Of a stretch of DNA of 8,740 bases, positions 1 to 6,454 are shown piece after piece. The translations under genes were made by a program, and so were the position numbers. Below the pieces are notes generated by a model. That model was not told where the DNA came from. It worked only from the letters and a program-made list of their open reading frames with translations, and searched no databases. This DNA comes from Prevotellaceae bacterium UBA1716 (GTDB taxonomy: Bacteria > Bacteroidota > Bacteroidia > Bacteroidales > Bacteroidaceae), in NCBI GenBank assembly GCA_002317225.1, contig DCIW01000208.1, positions 1 to 8,740 of the forward strand, read 5' to 3'. Positions within the stretch are counted from its first letter, which is position 1. Every line of letters begins with the position of its first letter.

Positions 1-471
1 GCGGTCGCTCTCAGTCTGACTATGAGGCGAAGAATACTTCTCGAGCATGACACGCTTCTTGTTTTTAATAGAAAGGAGGAGTTTTTCGGTCTTATTACCA
101 ATCACCTTTGCCACATTGCCTTCTCTCTCGATATCCACTCCATATACTCTACGCAACTTATTGCGGAGCGAATTGGCAGCAGCATTGGTATTCTCATTGG
201 CGATGATGCAAGAAGAGATAAACTGCAGTTCTTCTTCGCTGAAATATACCGAATTATTTACCTTATTAATAAAAGGAGAATCTACACTTACGGTAAATAC
301 ATTGTTCGAACTGTTTATCTCAAAACCGGCATAACGGTAGTTCTCGATATACCTAAAAAAAGTGCGACGAGATATACCTACCTCGTCGCAAATATTCATA
401 AGAGTAGCGTGCTTATTGCCAATAAGGCGTTCAAGCACCTTCATCTGCTTGGAAAAAACTTCAAATTCCAA
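1..471 (-). CDS. HTH-WYL transcription regulator, 3' end beyond window
   Basis: This partial gene encodes a probable DNA-binding regulator of the HTH-WYL class, in which an N-terminal helix-turn-helix binds DNA and a C-terminal WYL domain senses a ligand, often a nucleic acid or nucleotide. The visible 157 residues show the HTH at about residues 20-48 (NICDEVGISRRTFFRYIENY), a helical linker (about 75-135), and the start of a WYL domain (IKNKKRVMLEKYSSPHS, about 135-151, then an Arg at 157). The rest lies left of the window. An in-frame TAG sits at 484-486, so the start must be TTG at 471, preceded by GAGG five bases upstream, or ATG at 444 (MKVLERLIG). I chose TTG because the residues between the two look coding, but ATG is possible. 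It lies 31 bases downstream of gpmI on the same strand, so read-through from gpmI is likely. The target is unknown. Confidence 0.75.
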   Translation of the reverse strand, partial: MEFEVFSKQMKVLERLIGNKHATLMNICDEVGISRRTFFRYIENYRYAGFEINSSNNVFTVSVDSPFINKVNNSVYFSEEELQFISSCIIANENTNAAANSLRNKLRRVYGVDIEREGNVAKVIGNKTEKLLLSIKNKKRVMLEKYSSPHSQTESDR

Positions 472-502
472 TTTAACCTCTAACTATTATTTGTTATTTG
501 AA

Positions 503-2023
503 TTAGTCCTTAATCAAGCACTTACCAGTCATCTCTGCAGGCTGCTCAAGTCCCATGATGTGGAGGATTGAAGGAGCAACGTCAGCGAGGACACCTGCTT
601 CAACCTTTGCGTCCTTATTCTCTGTAACGTAGATGAATGGAACTGGGTTGAGAGAGTGAGCAGTATTTGGAGTGCCATCAGCATTGAGAGCGTTGTCTGC
701 ATTACCGTGGTCAGCGATGATGATAGTCTCGTAGTCAGCAACCTTAGCAGCCTCAACTACCTCGTTTACACACTGGTCAACAGCAACAACAGCCTTCTCG
801 ATTGCCTCATAAATACCTGTGTGACCAACCATATCACCGTTAGCGAAGTTAACTACGATCCAATCGTACTTCTCTGTCTTGATTGCTTCAACGAGCTTGT
901 CCTTTACTTCGTAAGCAGACATCTCAGGCTTGAGGTCGTAAGTAGCAACCTTTGGAGAGTTCACGAGGATACGGTCTTCACCTTCGTATGGAGTCTCACG
1001 ACCACCATTGAAGAAGAATGTAACGTGAGCATACTTTTCAGTTTCAGCAGTATGGAGCTGCTTGAGACCCTTAGAAGCGATGTACTCACCGAGAGTGTTC
1101 TCCACGTTCTCCTTAGGGAAGAGGATATGAACACCTGTGAACGAAGCATCATATGGAGTCATGCAATAGTACTGAAGACCTGGGATAGTCATCATGCCCT
1201 GCTCTGGCATATCCTGCTGAGTGAGGACGATAGTGAGTTCCTTAGCACGGTCGTTGCGGTAGTTGAAGAAGATAACTACATCACCTTCCTTGATTGTACC
1301 ATCAACAGAAGAGTTGTTGATTGGGAGGATGAATTCATCAGTCACACCTTCATCATAACTTTCCTGCATAGCCTGAACCATATCAGTAGCCTGCTTGCCT
1401 TCACCCTTGATGAGGAGGTCGTAAGCAGTCTTCACACGTTCCCAACGCTTATCACGGTCCATTGCATAGAAGCGACCTACGATGCTTGCGATATGACCAT
1501 TGCCTACCTCATCGATATGCTTCTGAAGGTCTGCGATGAAACCCTTACCACTCTTAGGGTCAGTGTCACGACCGTCCATGAAACAGTGAACAAATGTGTT
1601 CTCAATGCCATACTCCTTAGAGATGTCAACGAGTTTGAGGATATGATCGAAAGAAGAGTGAACACCACCTGTAGATGTAAGACCCATCAAGTGAACGCTC
1701 TTACCATTCTCCTTAGCGTATGAGTATGCAGAAACGATTTCCTTATTCTTGAGGATTGAACCGTCAGCACAAGCCTTATTGATCTTCACGAGGTCCTGAT
1801 ATACGATACGACCAGCACCGATATTCAAGTGTCCTACCTCTGAGTTACCCATCTGACCATCAGGAAGACCTACATTCTCACCACAAGTAAGAACATAAGA
1901 ATTAGGATAGTTTGCGTTGAGATAATCCATATAAGGAGTAGGAGTCTGATAGATTACATCACCCTTGCTCTTGTCACCGATTCCCCATCCATCGAGAATC
2001 ATAAGAAGTGCTTTCTTTGCCAT
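503..2023 (-). CDS. gpmI: 2,3-bisphosphoglycerate-independent phosphoglycerate mutase
   Basis: This enzyme interconverts 3-phosphoglycerate and 2-phosphoglycerate in glycolysis and gluconeogenesis in the cytoplasm, using two manganese ions and a phosphoserine intermediate. At 506 residues it is the usual family length. The N-terminal DGWG motif gives metal ligand Asp11, and GNSEVGH contains the catalytic Ser61. TSTGGVHS gives His122, and DGRDTDP (150-156) and GRFYAMDRDKRWER form the substrate-binding phosphotransferase part. NGDMVGHTG supplies Asp397 and His401, ADHGNAD supplies Asp438 and His439, and TAH supplies His456. This set matches, with a constant offset, the ligands known in the Geobacillus stearothermophilus enzyme, so the protein should be active. 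The ATG at 2023 lies directly before the conserved MAKKALLMILDGWG start. A -7 box at 2144-2151 suggests a leader of about 110 bases that contains the three-stem repeat. A WYL regulator follows on the same strand. Confidence 0.97.
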   Translation of the reverse strand: MAKKALLMILDGWGIGDKSKGDVIYQTPTPYMDYLNANYPNSYVLTCGENVGLPDGQMGNSEVGHLNIGAGRIVYQDLVKINKACADGSILKNKEIVSAYSYAKENGKSVHLMGLTSTGGVHSSFDHILKLVDISKEYGIENTFVHCFMDGRDTDPKSGKGFIADLQKHIDEVGNGHIASIVGRFYAMDRDKRWERVKTAYDLLIKGEGKQATDMVQAMQESYDEGVTDEFILPINNSSVDGTIKEGDVVIFFNYRNDRAKELTIVLTQQDMPEQGMMTIPGLQYYCMTPYDASFTGVHILFPKENVENTLGEYIASKGLKQLHTAETEKYAHVTFFFNGGRETPYEGEDRILVNSPKVATYDLKPEMSAYEVKDKLVEAIKTEKYDWIVVNFANGDMVGHTGIYEAIEKAVVAVDQCVNEVVEAAKVADYETIIIADHGNADNALNADGTPNTAHSLNPVPFIYVTENKDAKVEAGVLADVAPSILHIMGLEQPAEMTGKCLIKD

Positions 2024-2031
2024 AATTGAAG

Positions 2032-2103
2032 ACCCACCCCCTGCCCCTCCCTAAATGGAGGGGAGTAGTTACCGACATAAAGGCGGTATGTCCCTTGGGT
2101 GGT
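2032..2103. repeat. C-rich three-stem (cloverleaf-like) repeat in the gpmI leader
   Basis: An outer stem CCACCC (2034-2039) can pair with GGGTGG (2097-2102) and encloses two hairpins. The first is CCCCTCC (2044-2050), a 6-base loop, and GGAGGGG (2057-2063). The second is GACATA (2074-2079), a 7-base loop, and TATGTC (2087-2092). The arrangement gives a three-way junction on either strand. It looks like the dispersed C-rich intergenic repeats of Bacteroidales genomes, but that is from general familiarity and copy number was not tested. If the -7 box at 2144-2151 is used, the whole structure is transcribed in the 5' leader of gpmI and ends about 10 bases before its start codon, where it could affect ribosome access. 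Confidence 0.7.
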
Positions 2104-2143
2104 AAAAGGGGTTAAAAATGTTATTGTTTAATTAATTATGGTG

Positions 2144-2151
2144 CAAAGGTA
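2144..2151 (-). promoter_or_regulatory. Bacteroidetes-type -7 box for gpmI
   Basis: Read on the minus strand this is TACCTTTG followed by CACC, an exact match to the Bacteroidetes -7 consensus TAnnTTTG. Transcription would start near 2137, giving a leader of about 113 bases to the gpmI ATG. No clear -33 TTTG is seen at the expected distance upstream, as is often the case for these promoters. Confidence 0.6.
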
Positions 2152-2157
2152 GTAAAT

Positions 2158-2171
2158 AATTAGGAATTAGG
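2158..2171. repeat. AATTAGG heptamer repeat, two units
   Basis: Two perfect tandem copies of AATTAGG (2158-2164 and 2165-2171) lie in the divergent gpmI/GSCFA promoter region. A second cluster of the same unit lies 33 bases to the right. They fall just upstream of the gpmI -7 box, where a -33 element would be expected. Confidence 0.7.
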
Positions 2172-2204
2172 TTATCGATTTATCGCTTTTTTGATAAAAA
2201 AAAG

Positions 2205-2223
2205 AATTAGGAATTAGGAATTA
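2205..2223. repeat. AATTAGG heptamer repeat, two and a half units
   Basis: AATTAGG occurs at 2205-2211 and 2212-2218, followed by a partial AATTA at 2219-2223. This is the second cluster of the unit seen at 2158-2171. It ends five bases before the -7 box of the GSCFA gene, so a change in unit number would move that box relative to anything bound upstream. Confidence 0.7.
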
Positions 2224-2227
2224 TTTG

Positions 2228-2235
2228 TAAATTTG
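2228..2235 (+). promoter_or_regulatory. Bacteroidetes-type -7 box for the GSCFA gene
   Basis: TAAATTTG is an exact match to TAnnTTTG. The expected start site, near 2242, lies only about 8 bases before the ATG at 2250, so the message would be almost leaderless. No -33 TTTG is seen at a suitable distance; the TTTG at 2190-2193 is too far upstream. Confidence 0.55.
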
Positions 2236-2249
2236 CAAAAAATAGAGAT

Positions 2250-3191
2250 ATGAAACTACAGACAACAATAGATATTCCAAAGTCTGCTTTGCAGATTGAG
2301 CATACAGACAAGGTGATGCTGCTTGGTTCGTGCTTTGCAGATGAGGTGGGCGAGAAATTCGTTCGTGGAGGATTTGAAGCGATGGTCAATCCTTTCGGCA
2401 CACTTTACAATCCTGCTTCGATTGCAGCAATTCTTCTTCGTTGCATTAGTCAGGATGAGTGTACCGAAGTGTTTGAGGATAAGGATGGTGTGTGGCATTC
2501 GTGGATGCATCATTCGAAGTTCTCTGCACATTCGAAGGAGGAACTGCAAGCAAGAATCAACTCAACCACTCAGGCTGCGGGCGATTTCCTCCGTTCTGCC
2601 GATGTGCTTATCATCACCTTCGGAACTGCCATCATCTATCGTCTGGTTGAGAACGGCATGCTCGTAGCAAATTGCCACAAGCAACCCGATGCTCTCTTCA
2701 CTCGCCAACGCCTTTCTTCCTACGATATTGTTGACCAATGGCAGATGCTTCTCACCCTCCTCGAGAGCATCAATCCAAAACTGCGTATCATATTCACAGT
2801 CAGTCCTATCCGCCACAAGCGTGATGGCTATCATATCAATCAGATTAGCAAAGGAATTCTTCTACAAGCTGTGGATGAACTTATGGCCCCCCAGCCCCCC
2901 AAGGGGGCGTGCTGGCGCTTGGATTCCAATAGTATTCCCAATAGTACCTATCCGGATGGACGCCCCCTTGGGGGGTCGGGGGCCTCTTATTTCCCCTCCT
3001 ACGAAATCATGCTCGACGAACTTCGCGACTATCGTTTCTATGCCGACGATATGATTCATCCTTCTCCACTTGCTGTGCAGTATATTTGGGAGCGTTTTCA
3101 GGACACTTTCTTTTCCAATCAAACAAAGGATAGCGTATTGAAGGCGGGAAAGGAATATGCAAGAAGTTTGCATCGCACACTTATAAACTGA
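2250..3191 (+). CDS. GSCFA-domain (SGNH-hydrolase-like) protein with an in-frame palindromic insert
   Basis: This 313-residue protein belongs to the GSCFA family, named for the motif present here at residues 26-30, where Ser27 would be the nucleophile by analogy with SGNH hydrolases. TVSPIRHKRDG and a C-terminal DDMIHP (Asp267, His270) fit the rest of an SGNH-type active site. No signal peptide is visible, so the protein is probably cytoplasmic. The substrate of the family is not established. Residues 213-245 (starting APQPPKG, ending RPLGGSGA) do not look like the family. They are encoded by the palindromic element at 2885-2985, which lies between the helix ending AVDEL and the conserved SYFPSYEIMLDELRDYRFY. 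The reading frame stays open through the element and both catalytic motifs lie outside it, so the protein may still fold. The gene is divergent from gpmI and appears to be transcribed alone. Confidence 0.9.
   Translation: MKLQTTIDIPKSALQIEHTDKVMLLGSCFADEVGEKFVRGGFEAMVNPFGTLYNPASIAAILLRCISQDECTEVFEDKDGVWHSWMHHSKFSAHSKEELQARINSTTQAAGDFLRSADVLIITFGTAIIYRLVENGMLVANCHKQPDALFTRQRLSSYDIVDQWQMLLTLLESINPKLRIIFTVSPIRHKRDGYHINQISKGILLQAVDELMAPQPPKGACWRLDSNSIPNSTYPDGRPLGGSGASYFPSYEIMLDELRDYRFYADDMIHPSPLAVQYIWERFQDTFFSNQTKDSVLKAGKEYARSLHRTLIN
2885..2985. repeat. Palindromic MITE/REP-like element inside the GSCFA gene
   Basis: Two inverted arms, 2885-2910 and about 2959-2983, agree closely and share an identical 16-base core CCCCCCAAGGGGGCGT (2895-2910, and 2961-2976 on the minus strand). 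Each core is itself nearly palindromic, so small hairpins nest within a large one. The interior holds a direct repeat CCAATAGTA (2926-2934 and 2938-2946). CTTAT occurs just outside both ends (2880-2884 and 2986-2990), like a 5-base target duplication. However, the distance between these copies is 106 bases, so removing the element and one CTTAT copy would shift the frame, and the match may be chance. No transposase is encoded. Confidence 0.75.
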
Positions 3192-3295
3192 ATTTTACCA
3201 CAAAAGTACCTGTTGAAATTAGGTAAAGACACTCCAAAAACATTCTCTTCCACATTCTTTTTACATTTTTTTACTCTTATATCATTTAAAATATG

Positions 3296-3303
3296 TATAT
3301 TTG
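3296..3303 (+). promoter_or_regulatory. Bacteroidetes-type -7 box for the DUF4421-PI-PLC gene
   Basis: TATATTTG followed by C is an exact match to TAnnTTTG, 31 bases before the ATG at 3335, giving a short leader of about 25 bases. The gap 3192-3334 is otherwise AT-rich. It holds only weak inverted repeats (TTTACC 3194-3199 with GGTAAA 3222-3227, or TACCT 3207-3211 with AGGTA 3221-3225). No -33 TTTG is apparent. Confidence 0.55.
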
Positions 3304-3334
3304 CAGATGATATCCAATATAAGAGAAACGCAAT

Positions 3335-6300
3335 ATGACATTTGGAAGATTCATGATAAGGAGATGGACGGTTGTGCTTGCACTGGTGGCAAGTGCAAAC
3401 GGTACATGTCTTGCATTGTCGGCAGATGATAAAGACAAGGGAAATGTAGAGCAGGCAGCAACCGAAACTGTAGCCAATGAGAATACTGACTCCGTGGTGC
3501 AAACTAAGGAGAAAGTTGGATTCTTTAAGAGATTGATGAAACCTATTAAATGGGTGGCTAACTCGAAACCTATTAAATGGTTTGCATCCAACTGGTCAGC
3601 TTACGACCCACGCTATTCCACTCCATCGTTTTATATGTGGGTGGGACAGTTGCAGAATACCTTCTCCAACGAATGGCTCAACATCAACTATGAGGGATAT
3701 AACCAAATCAATATGCACTCAAGATTGAGTTCTAAGATTGGTCCTCATCTCGGATATTCGTTCTTGATGTATGGCTATACACTCGACCTTTTTGCTGTGA
3801 AAGGCACAAAACGAAGAACAGAATTCACTATTGCTATCAACTCCAACCTCATAAATGCCGATATCATCTACAGACGTACTGGTGGCGACTTCGTACTTGA
3901 ACGTCTGCAGACTGGTATGATTGACAACGAAAATTTTAATTTTGTTCCAATAGATGTTACCGAGACAGCAAACATGCATAATGTGGGCAACCTGATGAAA
4001 TACGATGTGACAGGTGTCAACATCAACTACTTCACCAACCATAAGAAATACAGCAATCCCGCAGCATTCTCCAATGGTGCAATACAGTTGCGTTCGGTAG
4101 GATCTCCAATACTTGGTATCGGATATACTCATCATAAGTTGAACAGTTCGATATGTGATGTCATTGAGACAAATGCCTTCAATAATGTTTATAACGACCT
4201 ATCGAAGAATCCCGACGTACTCAATGGCATGATGAGCACTCTCAGCAACAGATACAACACCGAAATCACCGACTTGCGCTCGCTACGCAAATTCATGATT
4301 ACAACCTACGAGGATGGCGATGTGGACAAATATAAGCAGATTATCTCCGACATCATGCACAATCCTAATGTGCAGCCATCACTCTTCGGAAAGATAGGAT
4401 ATGACGACAACGGGGAAAAAACTCTTACTGACTTGGGAGTGCTCGAACTGTTGATCAACGACTTGCCAAGTACCACCTCAATCAAGGACTTGCACTTGCA
4501 GTTGGGTTATGCCTACAACGTGGCATTCTCCCGCCGACTGCTTCTCGGTCTGTCAGGTGTGGCAGCACCAAGTGTGAAATTCATCAGTTACGACAACAAG
4601 CGAAACCTCACTTATATAGCCGCAGAAGAAGTGGCTTCGGCAATGAGCGAATATTATAGCAAAATAGAACCGATGTATGTCGATCCCGAAAGTTTCCGCC
4701 ATTCATATAACTACACTCGATTTGGTGTCAATGCCTTTGGTAGAGCAAGTTTGACATACAATTTCAACCGTTGGCGTGCTGGTATCAATGCGAATGTAAA
4801 CGCGTACCTCATGAAGTCGGAAAATATGACTATCAATAATGTGTATGGTAGTGCTTGTGTGTATGTAGGCTACTGCTTCGGCAGAAAGAAGCAATACCGC
4901 TGGAACGGAAAAGACCGCCAGGCGTATATCACCGCAGCACTTACGAAACGACAGATTGAGGAGATGCACGACACTATGCCTAAGAGCAATATCGACCGTG
5001 GCAGTGAGTATCTGAGCGAGTATGGCAAGACAAAATATAAGAGCGACAAGTTCAACTTAGACATATTAGGCTGTGATCTCGTGAAAGGTCCTGATGGCAA
5101 GTACGGCACTTACGAGATAAAAGATGGTCTTGTGACTCAAGGTCAAGACACCGAAGGCAGACTGAAGCCAGGCACTATCCTCGAAATAAACAAGGATGGC
5201 GACTTCGTGGTGGAGGCTGGTCATAAGTTAGGATTCCTTCCGGGCAACTGGTGGAAGTCGCAACTCAGCATAAACCAAATACCAACCCACTGGTACCCTG
5301 AAATGCTGCATTATGGATTGAAGGGAAAGTTGACCTTGTATGTGCGTAATCACACCTTCGGCACAAAAGAACCTGTCAAGGTGGAAATCGATGACTTCTG
5401 CATCTGCCATACCAAGGACTCGAAGGAGATATTCCAGATTGGAGCAAAGGACTTCTATTCGCACTCTTCGTATAGTATAATAGGTACGGCAAATGTGAAC
5501 AACAGACAGTGCAGAGTGTATATAGAGTCGAAGAAGAGTGGTACGAAAAACTATGTCTACATCAACCGCATGAAGGCTTCGGGCAGCAAGTGGATGAGCA
5601 GACTTGACGACACCAAACCGATAAGCCGCATATCGATGCCTGGTACTCATGACGCTGGTGCTGCATCACTCCCTGAGTCTGGACTGACCCACATGGGACA
5701 TACGCAGAACTTCACCATATCAGAGCAACTCTTTGATGGTATTCGTGCTTTCGATATTCGATTGAAGAAGAATATGAAGTACGGTCATACGATGACTTGC
5801 CGCGAAGGGTTTGACGAGTCGCTGGTTGATATTAGGGAGTTCCTCAAGGAGAACCCATCCGAATTTATCGTAGCCATGATAGGTAGTGATGAGGGTGGAA
5901 AGTGGAGCGATGAGATGAAGAAGAACTTCAATGACTTGCTTAATGAATACAAAGACTTGATGGTGGAGAACTTCGACGCAAGCACTCCTGTGAAGGATGT
6001 GAGAGGTAAGATACTAGTTATCAGACGACAGGAGGAGTGTCCTTACGGAAAGTTGTTGAAGTTTGAGGATAACAGCGTATTCGACTACGACTGCTTCTGC
6101 GTGGAGGATGTTTACAAGCAGCACAAGACTTATAAGAAGATAAAGATCGTACAGCAGCACTTGCGTGATGCATTTGAGAATAACGACCCTTCGAAGTGGT
6201 ATATCACTTTCAACAGCATTGCGTGGGACCCTCGACATCACAAACCATACTATTCTGCTTGGGGTGCTGTGAATGTACGCAAACCTATGAACAAGGCACT

Positions 6301-6454
6301 GCGTGAGGTGATTGAAGATAAGGGATATAATAACATGGGTATGATATTCCTCGACTTCTACAATGATCATGGTGACAAGCCTCAGCTCGTGGAGTCAATC
6401 ATCAACTCAAACTTCCATTTTGATGATGAGAACGATTATATACCATTTCGTTGA
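3335..6454 (+). CDS. Exported DUF4421 outer-membrane barrel fused to a PI-specific phospholipase C domain
   Basis: This 1039-residue protein joins a predicted outer-membrane barrel to a lipid-cleaving enzyme. A signal peptide covers about residues 1-30 (RRW, then VVLALVASANG); Met7 (3353) is an alternative start. Residues about 88-519 resemble DUF4421: YDPRYSTPSFYMW, NYFTNHKKYSNPAAFS, GIGYTHHKL, LQLGYAYNVAFSRR and a closing YVGYCFGRKK. Residues about 280-382 look like an insert in that barrel. Residues 520-750 are unrecognised. From about 755 to 1027 is a PI-PLC X domain with His772 and Asp773 (MPGTHDAG), Asp807 and Arg809 (GIRAFDIR), His818 (YGHT) and Asp1007 (IFLDFYND). Spacing agrees closely with Bacillus cereus PI-PLC (His32, Asp33, Asp67, Arg69, His82, Asp274). 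An Arg at 809 rather than a calcium ligand points to a metal-independent enzyme. Such enzymes cleave phosphatidylinositol or GPI anchors. The substrate here is unknown. It probably forms an operon with the barrel gene downstream. Confidence 0.88.
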   Translation: MTFGRFMIRRWTVVLALVASANGTCLALSADDKDKGNVEQAATETVANENTDSVVQTKEKVGFFKRLMKPIKWVANSKPIKWFASNWSAYDPRYSTPSFYMWVGQLQNTFSNEWLNINYEGYNQINMHSRLSSKIGPHLGYSFLMYGYTLDLFAVKGTKRRTEFTIAINSNLINADIIYRRTGGDFVLERLQTGMIDNENFNFVPIDVTETANMHNVGNLMKYDVTGVNINYFTNHKKYSNPAAFSNGAIQLRSVGSPILGIGYTHHKLNSSICDVIETNAFNNVYNDLSKNPDVLNGMMSTLSNRYNTEITDLRSLRKFMITTYEDGDVDKYKQIISDIMHNPNVQPSLFGKIGYDDNGEKTLTDLGVLELLINDLPSTTSIKDLHLQLGYAYNVAFSRRLLLGLSGVAAPSVKFISYDNKRNLTYIAAEEVASAMSEYYSKIEPMYVDPESFRHSYNYTRFGVNAFGRASLTYNFNRWRAGINANVNAYLMKSENMTINNVYGSACVYVGYCFGRKKQYRWNGKDRQAYITAALTKRQIEEMHDTMPKSNIDRGSEYLSEYGKTKYKSDKFNLDILGCDLVKGPDGKYGTYEIKDGLVTQGQDTEGRLKPGTILEINKDGDFVVEAGHKLGFLPGNWWKSQLSINQIPTHWYPEMLHYGLKGKLTLYVRNHTFGTKEPVKVEIDDFCICHTKDSKEIFQIGAKDFYSHSSYSIIGTANVNNRQCRVYIESKKSGTKNYVYINRMKASGSKWMSRLDDTKPISRISMPGTHDAGAASLPESGLTHMGHTQNFTISEQLFDGIRAFDIRLKKNMKYGHTMTCREGFDESLVDIREFLKENPSEFIVAMIGSDEGGKWSDEMKKNFNDLLNEYKDLMVENFDASTPVKDVRGKILVIRRQEECPYGKLLKFEDNSVFDYDCFCVEDVYKQHKTYKKIKIVQQHLRDAFENNDPSKWYITFNSIAWDPRHHKPYYSAWGAVNVRKPMNKALREVIEDKGYNNMGMIFLDFYNDHGDKPQLVESIINSNFHFDDENDYIPFR
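3539..3592 (+). repeat. 27-bp tandem duplication in the DUF4421-PI-PLC gene
   Basis: Two adjacent 27-base units begin with the identical 15 bases AAACCTATTAAATGG (3539-3553 and 3566-3580) and then diverge. They encode KPIKWVANS and KPIKWFASN (residues 69-86), a doubled basic and aromatic segment just before the predicted barrel. Confidence 0.85.

Noticed and set aside
22..483. A 153-codon plus-strand open frame at the left edge.
   Set aside because: The minus strand of the same stretch encodes a clear HTH-WYL protein, so this frame is its antisense shadow.
656..1723. A 355-codon open frame on the plus strand opposite gpmI.
   Set aside because: It lies wholly antisense to a highly conserved gene and its product is a Val/Leu/Ser-rich mirror of gpmI codons with no recognisable domain. 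The open frame is explained by the codon use of gpmI.
2205..2223. The AATTAGG heptamers as a CRISPR-like array.
   Set aside because: The units are only 7 bases and directly tandem, without unique spacers.
3194..3227. Weak inverted repeats after the GSCFA gene as a possible terminator.
   Set aside because: The stems are only 5-6 bp, with loops of 9 or 22 bases, compete with each other, and lack a T-run.
3335..3421. Lipoprotein signal peptide for the PI-PLC fusion, because a Cys (residue 25) follows the hydrophobic stretch.
   Set aside because: The residues before the Cys (Asn-Gly-Thr) do not fit a lipobox; an ordinary signal peptide cut a few residues later fits better.
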